Origin: Nocardia huaxiensis
GTDB lineage: Bacteria; Actinomycetota; Actinomycetes; Mycobacteriales; Mycobacteriaceae
Direction: 5' to 3'
Length of the DNA: 64,000 bases
Assembly: GCF_013744875.1 (NCBI RefSeq)
Contig: NZ_CP059399.1
Coordinates: 2,852,001-2,916,000, forward strand
Shown: in pieces, positions 56,016-64,000 of the stretch
Position numbering within the stretch: the stretch's first letter is position 1
Layout: the number at the start of each line of letters is the position of its first letter
The notes under the pieces: model-generated
Database searches by the model: none
Told to the model about the DNA's origin: nothing
The model's input: only the letters and a program-made list of their open reading frames with translations
Position numbers and translations under genes: made by a program

Positions 56016-57380
56016 TCACTCCTCGGTGGCGGCGGTGATGCGTCCGGAATCGATTCCGGCCAACAGGGTTTCGTAGTCGCGCGCGGTCTGGTCGGCGTAG
56101 GCGAGAGCGAATTCGCCCATGGCGCGGTCGAATCCGTCGCTGCCGCCCAGATAGGCGGAGATGGCGACGCGGTCACCGGAGCGGGCGTGACCGCGGGCCA
56201 GGGTGTGGCCGCACAGGATCGCGTACTGCCGCAGCTGTTCGGCGGACATGTCCTCGATGGTGACCGAGCCCTTCATATCGCGCAGCTGCCGCCAGTAGTA
56301 GAAGTTGCCGTCGGGGCCGGTTGCCCAGCCGAGGAAGATGTCGCCGGCCGCCTGGGTGAGCCGCTGGCCGTGCACGACCCGGTGGCCCTGATGCCGGAAG
56401 ATGCTGGCGCTCAGGTGTTGTGCGAGCACCGAGTCCTCGGCCTGCTTCACCTGGAGGAACAGCGGGTCGCCGGTGCTGCGGCCGGTGAGCAGCGCGACGA
56501 AGCAGCGGGTGCCGACACTGCCGACGCCGACGACTTTCATTGCGACATCCCGGAGTTCATAGCGGTCGAGCAGCACCCGGCGTTCCTCGGGCAGGCTCTT
56601 GCGATAGTCGGACAGCACCGAATCGATCTCCGCCAGCAGGGTTTTCGGAATGGGCATGAGCAGCGGCGGATCGTGGCGAATGATGGGCGTGCCGTCGGGT
56701 CCGGGCTCGGTGAGTTTGTCGAGCGCCTGCAAACTGGTGCGGGACTTCGCCTTCGAGGTCACCTTGTCGATGAGTTTGCGATCCTTCGGGCTGAGCAGGT
56801 CGGCCACGGTCTGGGCGTCGGTCATCTGATACCAGACATCGGTCTCGCCGAGCAGGGAGAATCGATTCATGGCCTCTCGATACGCGCCCGCAGCGGCCGT
56901 GGCCGCCGCGCCCGCGGCGGTGTCGTCGCAGCCATTGGCGCGGGCCGCCACCGCGAGGCTGGCGGCCAGCCGCTTCACATCCCATTCGAAGGGGCCGGGC
57001 AGGGTTTCGTCGAAGTCGTTGAGGTCGAATACGAGTGCGCGTTCCGGCGAGGCGAACAGCCCGAAGTTCGACAGGTGCGCATCGCCGCAGAGTTGCACGG
57101 TGAGCCCGGTGTGCGGGCCGGAGGCGAGGTCGGCGGCCATGATGGCGGGCGCGCCGCGATAGAACGGGAACTGTCCGGCGGCCATGCGCGCGTAGCGGAT
57201 TCGCACCAGATCGGCGACGCGGGTGGCGGCCTGCTGTTCGAGGATGGCGAGCGGGTCGGCGCGGTCCTCGGGCGGGTTCCACGCGCCGAGCGCGGATCGG
57301 GCGATCCGTTTGCGCGCCGCGCGCCCGGTCTCGATGGCCGTGGGATCGTTCGCCGCCGCCTGCGCTTCCGGAGTCGCCAT
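56016..57380 (-). CDS. DUF2252 family protein
   Basis: A 454-residue protein of the DUF2252 family, which has a kinase-like fold. Signatures are QFPFYRGAPAIMAADLA, QLCGDAHLSNFGLFASPER (resembling a catalytic loop) and VFDLNDFDETLPGPFEWDVK (metal-binding Asp region). VGVGSVGTRCFVALLTG lies further on. No substrate is known. ATG 57380 was used, but GAGGG lies only 1 base before it; GTG 57443 is the alternative. Convergent with the DJ-1 gene and divergent from the EamA permease. Confidence 0.88.
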   Translation of the reverse strand: MATPEAQAAANDPTAIETGRAARKRIARSALGAWNPPEDRADPLAILEQQAATRVADLVRIRYARMAAGQFPFYRGAPAIMAADLASGPHTGLTVQLCGDAHLSNFGLFASPERALVFDLNDFDETLPGPFEWDVKRLAASLAVAARANGCDDTAAGAAATAAAGAYREAMNRFSLLGETDVWYQMTDAQTVADLLSPKDRKLIDKVTSKAKSRTSLQALDKLTEPGPDGTPIIRHDPPLLMPIPKTLLAEIDSVLSDYRKSLPEERRVLLDRYELRDVAMKVVGVGSVGTRCFVALLTGRSTGDPLFLQVKQAEDSVLAQHLSASIFRHQGHRVVHGQRLTQAAGDIFLGWATGPDGNFYYWRQLRDMKGSVTIEDMSAEQLRQYAILCGHTLARGHARSGDRVAISAYLGGSDGFDRAMGEFALAYADQTARDYETLLAGIDSGRITAATEE

Positions 57381-57534
57381 ACCCTCGGACTCTAGCCCGG
57401 GAGGATCTCGGTCCGATGAATTGCCAAGTAGTTGCTGTGTCACGGCCCCGGCGGACCCTGTCGGACGTGTGCTCTACGCTCCTGAAGGTAAGCAGTGGTG
57501 GGATGAATTGCGAGGACGCCATGAGGGCCGGGCT

Positions 57535-58410
57535 GTGACCAAACGCGGGTGGGTGCTCTTCCTGACCATGGGCCTGATCTGGGGCGTCCCGTACGCCATG
57601 ATCCGGGTCGCGGTCGCGGACTTCGATCCGGTGGTGGTGGCCTTCGGGCGCACCGCGCTGGGTGCGCTGGTGCTGCTGCCGATCGCGCTGTACCGCAAGG
57701 CTTTCGCGCCCGTCCTGCGGCGATGGGGCTGGGTGCTGGTCTATACGGTGGTGGAGATCGTCGGCCCGTGGCTGCTCATCGGCCAGGCCGAGACCACACT
57801 GAACAGCTCCACCGTGGGCCTGCTCATCGCGGCGGTGCCGCTGGTCGCGGTCGTGCTGGTCACGCGGCTCGGGCACGAGCGCCTCGACCTGCGGCGCATT
57901 GCCGGTCTGCTGGTCGGCCTGGCGGGCGTGGGCGCACTGGTCGGACTGGACATCGACGTCTCGAATCTCGGTGCGCTGGCGGCCATCGCGGTCAGCGTGG
58001 TCGGGTACGCGGTCGGTCCGATCATCATCAACCGGAAGCTGGCGGACCTACCTCCGATGGGCGTGGTCACCGGCTCGCTGATCATGGCGGCGCTGGTCTA
58101 CCTGCCCTTCGCCGTGTGGCGGCGGCCCGAGCACTACCCCGCGGACGCCACCTGGTCCGTGGTAGGGCTCGGATTGCTGTGCACGGCACTGGCTTTCGTG
58201 GTGTTCTTCGCGCTCATCACGGAGGTCGGGCCGTCCCGGGCCACGGTCATCACCTACATCAATCCGGCGGTGGCGCTGTTGATCGGCGTCTCGCTGCTCG
58301 GCGAGCCGTTGACCGCGGGCATGGCGATCGGCTTCCCGCTGGTGATCCTCGGCTCGATTCTGGGCACCGCCAAGGCCAAATCGGCGACGAAGGAACCCGC
58401 GCCGGTCTGA
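57535..58410 (+). CDS. EamA/DMT family permease
   Basis: A 291-residue membrane protein with about ten helices made of two EamA repeats. The first starts GWVLFLTMGLIWGVPYAMIR; the second has GALAAIAVSVVGYAVGPIII, and INPAVALLIGVSLLGEPLTA is the typical C-terminal signature. It is a drug/metabolite exporter of unknown substrate. GTG 57535 was chosen as the first start before the first helix. Confidence 0.9.
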   Translation: MTKRGWVLFLTMGLIWGVPYAMIRVAVADFDPVVVAFGRTALGALVLLPIALYRKAFAPVLRRWGWVLVYTVVEIVGPWLLIGQAETTLNSSTVGLLIAAVPLVAVVLVTRLGHERLDLRRIAGLLVGLAGVGALVGLDIDVSNLGALAAIAVSVVGYAVGPIIINRKLADLPPMGVVTGSLIMAALVYLPFAVWRRPEHYPADATWSVVGLGLLCTALAFVVFFALITEVGPSRATVITYINPAVALLIGVSLLGEPLTAGMAIGFPLVILGSILGTAKAKSATKEPAPV

Positions 58411-58417
58411 GTCAGGA

Positions 58418-59563
58418 CTACGAAGTGGACTTGCGGCCGCGCCGGTCGATGCGCGGATCGTCGGTGACCTCGTAGCGCGTGATGTACTCGCTCAGGAACG
58501 CCTGCACGGTGGCCGTGGCGGGAATGGCCAGCAGCGCCCCCACCGCACCCAGCAGCGCCGCGCCGACGATGACGGAAAGCAGTGCGACAGCGGGGTTCAC
58601 ATCCACCGTGCGGGCGGTGATGCGCGGTTGCAGGACGTAGTCCTGGATCCACTGGTAGACCACCACGAAGATGAGGATCCAGACGGCGTCGATGGGCCGG
58701 ATGGTGAGCGCGACCAGGATCGGCAGGGTCCCGGCGATATAGGTGCCGATGGTGGGCACGAACGAGGCGATGACGCCGAACCACACACCCAGCGCGATGG
58801 CGTTCGGAAGTCCCAGCAGCGCAAGGAAAGCGCCGTGCGCGACGGCCGAGATGACCGCGAGCAGGGCACGGGAGTAGATGTAGCCGCCGGTCTTGTCGAT
58901 GGCCAGATCCCAGGCGTGCAGCACCGTCGTCTGCTTGGCGGGCGGCAGCAGCGAGCACACCGCGCGCCGGAAGTTCGGTCCCGCCGCGGTCATGTAGATG
59001 GCGAACAGCGCGATGGTGAGCACGCGCGCCAGCCCGCCCAGCACGGTGCTCGACAGCCCCCAGGCATTGTTGGCCGCACGTTCGGCGTACCCGCTGACGA
59101 TGTCGGAGTCGTGGAACATCCGGTCCCGCAGTTGATGCACGGTGAAATCCTGATGGAACGTGCGATTCACCCAGGCGACGGCGGAGTCGAGCAGTCCGGG
59201 CAGTTCGTCGAGCACACTGCCGACGGTTTCGACCAGCAGCACGCCGAGCGCGCCGGTGAAGGCGACGATGGCGGCCAGCACCAGGATGAACACGCCGGCG
59301 GTGGCGAGCCCGCGTGGCATGCCCCGGCTCGCCAGCGAATCCACGGCGGGTTCCATGGCGAGGGCGATGAAGAACGCCACCGCGAGCATGATGATGATGC
59401 CGAGCAGCCGGTGGGTGGCCCAGTTCGCGAGTTCGAAAAGGCCGAGGAACACCAGTGCGAGCACCATGGCGCGCGGCAGCCAGGCGGGCATGTGGTTGCC
59501 GGGCGGTTCGGCGCCGTCGGTCGCCGGGTCCTGCTCCTCGGGGGTGGTGGAGGGGGTGGCCAC
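58418..59563 (-). CDS. AI-2E family transporter
   Basis: A 381-residue membrane protein of the AI-2E (PerM/TqsA/YdiK) family with about eight helices. FVPTIGTYIAGTLPILVALT and VYQWIQDYVLQPRITARTVD are the family signatures. The substrate is unknown; several members are Na+/H+ or small-molecule transporters and not autoinducer exporters. The N-terminus (1-25) is disordered and acidic. Convergent with the EamA gene and divergent from the PhoU gene. Confidence 0.9.
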   Translation of the reverse strand: MATPSTTPEEQDPATDGAEPPGNHMPAWLPRAMVLALVFLGLFELANWATHRLLGIIIMLAVAFFIALAMEPAVDSLASRGMPRGLATAGVFILVLAAIVAFTGALGVLLVETVGSVLDELPGLLDSAVAWVNRTFHQDFTVHQLRDRMFHDSDIVSGYAERAANNAWGLSSTVLGGLARVLTIALFAIYMTAAGPNFRRAVCSLLPPAKQTTVLHAWDLAIDKTGGYIYSRALLAVISAVAHGAFLALLGLPNAIALGVWFGVIASFVPTIGTYIAGTLPILVALTIRPIDAVWILIFVVVYQWIQDYVLQPRITARTVDVNPAVALLSVIVGAALLGAVGALLAIPATATVQAFLSEYITRYEVTDDPRIDRRGRKSTS

Positions 59564-59744
59564 GGACCCAGTCTTGCCGGGCGGCCTGCGGTTTTGCCGT
59601 AGCGACGCACCGTCGTGTCCGTTGTGCCGGGAGTCTGGATCATAGAAACTGGTTGGTACTTGTGACGTTCAACTATCGAGACTCGTTCGCGGGCAAAAGA
59701 TTTCCCCGCGATACTGTGCAGGGGTGCTTGTGGGCGGACAAACT

Positions 59745-60410
59745 ATGCGGGTGCGGACGAAATTCTCCATCGAGCTCATGGCTCTGACCGATGAGCTGGC
59801 GCATATGGCCCGGCTGACCCATGAGGCGGCCGAGCGGACATCGGCGGCGCTGGCCGGAAGCGATCTCACCGCCGCGTACGAGGTGTTCGCGCTCGAGGAG
59901 CAGATTCAGGTCGAGCACGCCAAGTGCGAGGACCGGTCGGTCATCCTGCTGGCGCTGGAGGCTCCGGTGGCGCGGGATCTACGGCATGTGGTGACCGCCA
60001 TGCAGATCGCCGATGACCTGCTGGCGGTGAGCGACGCGCTCAGCCGGGTCGCCGACAATGTGGTCCGGCGTTATCCGGAACCCGTTGCGCCACAGCACGT
60101 CGTGGACCTGCTGGTGGAAATCGCCGGGGCCGCAATAACAATCGTCGAGACCGTGGTGGGAGTCATTGCCGCACAGAGCCCGCCGCGCGATCAGGTGCTG
60201 GTGACCCGCGACGAGCGCATGGACCGGTTGCGCGCAGAGGTGCTGGAGATCGCCGCCGACGCCGAGTGGTCGCACGGGTCGGCCATGGCCATCGATCTGG
60301 CCATGCTGGTGCACCACTACGGCCGGTGCGTGGACCACAGCGTCCGGGTCGGGCGGCTCATCCGGTTCTTCCACACCGGGATTCCGCTGTACGCACAAGT
60401 GGAGGCATAA
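59745..60410 (+). CDS. PhoU family protein
   Basis: A 221-residue helical protein of two PhoU-type three-helix bundles. The segment LEAPVARDLRHVVTAMQIAD holds the conserved acidic/metal motif, but the second one (LAMLVHHYGRCVDHSVRVGR) has H-Y-x-R-x-x-D in place of the canonical E-R-x-x-D. PhoU links phosphate transport to PhoR signalling. No pst or pho genes are adjacent. The start is unsure; ATG 59745 fits the family, with in-frame GTG codons upstream. Confidence 0.85.
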   Translation: MRVRTKFSIELMALTDELAHMARLTHEAAERTSAALAGSDLTAAYEVFALEEQIQVEHAKCEDRSVILLALEAPVARDLRHVVTAMQIADDLLAVSDALSRVADNVVRRYPEPVAPQHVVDLLVEIAGAAITIVETVVGVIAAQSPPRDQVLVTRDERMDRLRAEVLEIAADAEWSHGSAMAIDLAMLVHHYGRCVDHSVRVGRLIRFFHTGIPLYAQVEA

Positions 60411-60529
60411 CCTCCCCCGGCCCGTTCGTCGGATTTCGGGTCCGGGTAGGCTGCGGAATTGCTTCATGGCGAGGTCTTTTCGAGTAGCACCGCAGGTACG
60501 GACACCCGAATCCGACAAGGGCCCCAAAC

Positions 60530-62971
60530 ATGACGAATGTCACCGCCCGGGCAATGCCGCAGCAGGTGAGAGCCCGGGAGTTCGACCCTGATCCGAATGC
60601 CGTTCCGGCGCAGTCGTTGTCGCACCGGCAAATCTTGACCGTTTTGTCCGGACTATTGCTGGGCGTATTCCTGGCCGCGCTGGATCAGAACATCGTGAGC
60701 GTGGCGATCGTGCGAATCGCCAACAGCCTGCACGGATTCGACCAACAAGCCTGGGCCACCACGGCATACCTCATCACCGCCACCATCAGCACCCCGCTGT
60801 ACGGCAAGCTCGCCGACATCTACGGCCGAAAACCCTGCTACCTCATCGCCATCGGGGTGTTCATCCTCGGCTCGATCGCCTGCACCTTCGCCGGCACCAT
60901 GTATCAGCTCGCGGGATTCCGTGCGGTACAGGGCATCGGCGCCGGCGGGCTCATGTCGCTGGCCTTCACCATTATCGGCGATATCGTCCCGGCCCGCGAA
61001 AGAGTGCGCTACCAGGGCTATTTCATGATGGTCTTCGGCATCGCCACGGTGCTCGGGCCAGTCCTGGGCGGCTTCTTCTCCAATGCCGACCAGCTGCTGC
61101 GGCTGGAGGGCTGGCGCTGGGTGTTCCTGGTGAACGTGCCCATCGGCCTGGCCGCCATGCTGGTGGTGGCCAGGTTCCTGAACGTGCCGTTCCAGCGGCG
61201 GCCCCAGCGCATCGACTGGCTGGGCGCGATCACGCTCACCATGGCCACGGTCCCGATGCTGCTGGTCGCGCAGGAGGGCCGGGAGTGGGGCTGGCGGTCG
61301 GATCGCGCGCTGCTCTGCTACGGCATCGCGGCGGCCGGGCTGGTGCTGTTCCTGCTGGCCGAGTTCTTCATGAAGGAAGCCGCGCTGATTCCCCTGCGGC
61401 TCTTCCGCAGTGGGACGTTCTCGGTGGCCATCCTCGGCGGATTCATCGTGGGCGTGGCCATGTTCGGCGCGATCATTCTGGTGCCGCTGTATTTCCAAGT
61501 GGTGCGCGGATATTCGCCGACGGCGGCCGGGCTGTTCATGCTGCCGCTGGTGCTGGGCATCATGGTCGGCGCGCAGATCGCCGGGCTCATCACCAAATAC
61601 ACCGGACGCTACAAGGTCCTGCCGATTCTGGGGTCGCTCATCATTGCCGCCGGATCGGTGCTGTTCGCGCTGGTGCAGTACGACTCGCCGCTGTGGCAGC
61701 CGCTGGTGTACTGCGGCGTCATCGGTTTCGGCCTCGGTTTCTGCATGCAGACGCTCATCATCGCCACCCAGAACGCCGCCCCGGCAGCGGATATGGGCGT
61801 GTCCACCGCGTCGGCCACCTTCTTCCGGCAGATGGGCGGCACGCTCGGGGTGGCGGCCTTCCTCACCATCCTGTTCAACCTGCTGCCCGATCGGATCATG
61901 CGCGCCTTCGGCGGAGCGCTGCCGCCGGGATTCGATGCGGCCCAGCTGAATCAGGTGCAGAGCAATACCGGCGATATCGCGGCATTGCCGGAGGCGGTGC
62001 GCGATCCGATCCTGATCGGGTTCACCGACGCCATGAGCGGAGTCTTCTATGTGGCCGCGGCGGTGGCGGCCCTGGCGGCGTTCGTGCTGCTGTTCATGAA
62101 AGAGCTTCCGCTGCACGATCTTCCGACGCCCGTCGCGGAGCTGCCGGTCGAGGAGGAACCGGAGCCCGAGGGCGAGCCGGTCGCGACGACCAGCGCACTC
62201 TCGATCGGCGGCGGCGTGCGGCGCGAGGACGGCCATGAGATACCCGACGCGGTGCTGACCCTGATAGACCAACGCGGACACCAGGTTTCGCGGGCGATCG
62301 GTGAGGAGGACGGTAGCTACATCATCGGTGTCCCGCGCGCCGGATCCTATGTGCTGATCGTCTCCGCGAACGGCTACCAGCCCTCGGCGGTCACCGTCAC
62401 CGTCGGCCGCCGCCCGCATCAGCTCGATATCGCACTCATGGGTTCGGGTGAGGTCTCCGGGGTGATCCGGTCGGCGGAACGCGGTGTGCCCCTGGCGGAT
62501 GCGACCGTCACCCTCACCGACGGCTACGGCGATGTGGTGGGCTCGGCCGTCACCACCGCCGAGGGCCGCTACGCCTGCCGGGGCGTGCTCGCCGGGACCT
62601 ACACCCTGGTGGCGGTCGCCGAGCACATGCGCCCGGCCGCCATCAGCCTCACCGTGCCCGAGAGCGGAATGCTGCGCCACGACCTGGAACTCGCGCCCCG
62701 CGCCGTGCTCGCGGGCGCGGCGTGGACCGAGGGCGGCCTGGCGGTGCCGAACGCGCAGATCACCATTCTCGACGAGGCCGGCGACCTGATCGCCACCACC
62801 CGCACCGACGATCGCGGCCACTACAAGGTTCCCGACCTCGCGGAAGGTCGCTACACCGTCATGGCCCGCGGCTACCCGCCCGCGTTCAGTCGGGTCACCG
62901 TCGCCGATGGTGAAGTCGCGCACGATGTCCTGCTCGGCTACGAACGCGCCGAGTCCGTGGACCGCGTGTGA
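60530..62971 (+). CDS. DHA2 (14-TM) MFS exporter fused to three carboxypeptidase-regulatory-like domains
   Basis: An 813-residue protein. Residues about 35-530 form an EmrB/QacA-type drug:H+ antiporter, with AALDQNIVSVAIVRIANSLH in helix 1, KLADIYGRKPCYLIAI after helix 2 and GFRAVQGIGAGGLMSLAFTI as motif C region. After an acidic linker (EEEPEPEGEPV) come three beta-sandwich repeats at about 560-640, 641-720 and 721-805. Each has a G-x-V/A start and a DGSY, EGRY or RGHY turn. Appending such domains to a multidrug exporter is unusual. The substrate is unknown. Its stop overlaps the next start. Confidence 0.9.
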   Translation: MTNVTARAMPQQVRAREFDPDPNAVPAQSLSHRQILTVLSGLLLGVFLAALDQNIVSVAIVRIANSLHGFDQQAWATTAYLITATISTPLYGKLADIYGRKPCYLIAIGVFILGSIACTFAGTMYQLAGFRAVQGIGAGGLMSLAFTIIGDIVPARERVRYQGYFMMVFGIATVLGPVLGGFFSNADQLLRLEGWRWVFLVNVPIGLAAMLVVARFLNVPFQRRPQRIDWLGAITLTMATVPMLLVAQEGREWGWRSDRALLCYGIAAAGLVLFLLAEFFMKEAALIPLRLFRSGTFSVAILGGFIVGVAMFGAIILVPLYFQVVRGYSPTAAGLFMLPLVLGIMVGAQIAGLITKYTGRYKVLPILGSLIIAAGSVLFALVQYDSPLWQPLVYCGVIGFGLGFCMQTLIIATQNAAPAADMGVSTASATFFRQMGGTLGVAAFLTILFNLLPDRIMRAFGGALPPGFDAAQLNQVQSNTGDIAALPEAVRDPILIGFTDAMSGVFYVAAAVAALAAFVLLFMKELPLHDLPTPVAELPVEEEPEPEGEPVATTSALSIGGGVRREDGHEIPDAVLTLIDQRGHQVSRAIGEEDGSYIIGVPRAGSYVLIVSANGYQPSAVTVTVGRRPHQLDIALMGSGEVSGVIRSAERGVPLADATVTLTDGYGDVVGSAVTTAEGRYACRGVLAGTYTLVAVAEHMRPAAISLTVPESGMLRHDLELAPRAVLAGAAWTEGGLAVPNAQITILDEAGDLIATTRTDDRGHYKVPDLAEGRYTVMARGYPPAFSRVTVADGEVAHDVLLGYERAESVDRV

Positions 62972-63611
62972 CCGAACCGGTGCGCACCGGTGCTCCGGCC
63001 GTGCCTGATCCAGCGCGAATCGCGGTGCGCAAGGCCGTGATTCGGCTGCTGCCGTTCCTGGCGCTGCTGTACTTCGTGAACTATCTGGATCGGGTGAACA
63101 TCGGGTTCGCGGGGCCCAATGGGATGAAAGCCGATCTGGGACTCACGGATACGGCGTTCGGGCTGGGCTCATCAATGCCGTGCCGTACCTGGTCGCCACG
63201 GTGGCCATGGTGTGGTGGGGCCGTTACGCCGATCGGTTCGACGGCGGCGGATGGCATGTGGCGCTCCCGGCTCTGGTTGGGGGAGTGGCCATTCCGGTGG
63301 CCCTGTACCTCGGCAACCCCTTCGCCGCCATGGTCGCGGTGACCGTGTGCACGGTGGGCGTGCTGTGCGCCCTGTCGGCGTTCTGGGCGCTGCCGGGCGG
63401 GTTCCTGTCGGGTGCGGCGGCGGCCGGTGGCATCGCCTTCATCAACTCGATCGCGAACTCGGGTGGGTTCGCCGCACCGTATGTGACCGGCTGGCTGCGC
63501 GATTGGACGGGCAGTCAGCGCGTGGGCATGTGGGTGGTGGGCGGCTGCCTGGTGGTGGCGGGCCTGGGAATCCTGCGGATTCACCGCGCACACCGCCCGA
63601 CCGGCTGTTAG
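62968..63611 (+). pseudogene. MFS transporter, internally deleted and frameshifted
   Basis: The first frame (GTG 62968) encodes a normal MFS start, LPFLALLYFVNYLDRVNIGF then GLTDTAFGLG, i.e. helix 1 and the approach to helix 2. At a GGGCT/GGGCT tandem (63160-63169) the sequence jumps, in another frame, to LINAVPYLVATVAMVWWGRY. This belongs to about helix 7-8 of the same family and runs on to the end. A full protein is about 430 residues; about 215 codons remain. Helices 2-6 are gone, so it should not function. Confidence 0.85.
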
Positions 63612-63667
63612 GTTCGCGCTGGACGACGGTCCAGGATTGCGCCGGGCCGGGTGAGGGGAAGTCGGAC

Positions 63668-64000
63668 ATGAGAATCTCGCGCGTGGTGGCCGCGGTGGTG
63701 GGTGCATCCGGAATTCTGGCGACGGCTCTGCTGCCCGTCGCTCACGCGGACCCGGACGATGCCGGCACCGGCTTCAACGAGTATGTGGCACTGGGTGATT
63801 CATGGGCGGCCGATGCCACGCTGAGTCAGATCACCACCGTCTTCACGCCCGCGCAGTGCGTGCAGAGCGCACGCAACTATGCCAAGCAGGTGGCCGCCAC
63901 CCTGAACATCCCGGTCTTCCGCGACGCCACCTGCGGCGGCGCCACCACCAAGCACATGACCGCACCGCAGACCGGCACGCTCGGCACCAACGCCCCGCAG
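63668..64000 (+). CDS. SGNH/GDSL-type secreted hydrolase, N-terminal part (runs off window)
   Basis: The first 111 residues of a secreted esterase/lipase. The signal peptide is MRISRVVAAVVGASGILATA, ending with LPVAHADP. Block I is YVALGDSWAAD with the nucleophile serine in GDSW. Paired cysteines (AQCVQS, ATCGGA) look like extracellular disulfides. AGGGGAAG precedes the ATG. The rest lies beyond the window. Confidence 0.85.
   Translation, partial: MRISRVVAAVVGASGILATALLPVAHADPDDAGTGFNEYVALGDSWAADATLSQITTVFTPAQCVQSARNYAKQVAATLNIPVFRDATCGGATTKHMTAPQTGTLGTNAPQ

Overview
The window is high-GC DNA from a mycolic-acid-type actinobacterium. The best fit is Nocardia or a close relative in the Nocardiaceae. 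This rests on two WhiB proteins, an Rpf lysozyme-like factor, mycoredoxin, AdnAB, UvrD2 and UPF0182. It also rests on the order of genes from about 28 to 53 kb, which follows the Mycobacterium tuberculosis block Rv3204-Rv3193 as I remember it. Nothing was searched; names come from motifs and gene order.

Left part (1-28 kb) is accessory and rich in regulators. It opens with the 5' half of narG (respiratory nitrate reductase, minus strand), an MHYT sensor and a Uma2-type protein. Next comes an arylsulfatase divergent from a four-gene oligopeptide-type ABC importer whose two ATPases are fused. A MenE-like ligase and a thiolase follow, then a MobA-MoeA fusion for molybdenum cofactor synthesis, which NarG would need. 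Three paralogous XRE/MmyB-type regulators (11.4, 16.9 and 27.3 kb) are spread through this part. It also holds a WhiB2-type protein, a large LuxR (LAL) regulator, a SARP regulator, a VOC protein, a DUF1269 protein and a GH15 trehalase-type enzyme.

Middle part (28-54 kb) is the conserved block. It runs alkyltransferase-like protein, LipV-like hydrolase, adnA-adnB, a K+ channel, nudC, mrx1, ltrA, uvrD2, whiB7, an ABC1 kinase, a cyclodehydratase-like protein, a DUF2342 protein, a PDZ/Lon protease, a PPA1309 protein, UPF0182 and rpf. DNA repair, redox and intrinsic antibiotic resistance lie side by side here. whiB7 has an AT-hook-type promoter, a 129-codon leader ORF and an attenuator-like hairpin. 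rpf has two CRP-type sites and a structured leader that may be a c-di-AMP riboswitch.

Right part (54-64 kb) has initiator tRNA-fMet, a GlxA-type regulator with a DJ-1/PfpI partner, a DUF2252 protein, an EamA permease, an AI-2E permease and a PhoU protein. It ends with a 14-TM exporter fused to three carboxypeptidase-regulatory-like domains, a deleted MFS pseudogene and the start of an SGNH hydrolase.

The most unusual signal is a palindromic repeat of about 89 bp present four times. Two copies are intergenic and two are translated in frame inside genes (the ABC ATPase linker and the AdnB motor), like the Rickettsia palindromic elements. A second repeat of about 135 bp occurs twice, and one copy supplies the ribosome binding site of the LipV-like gene.
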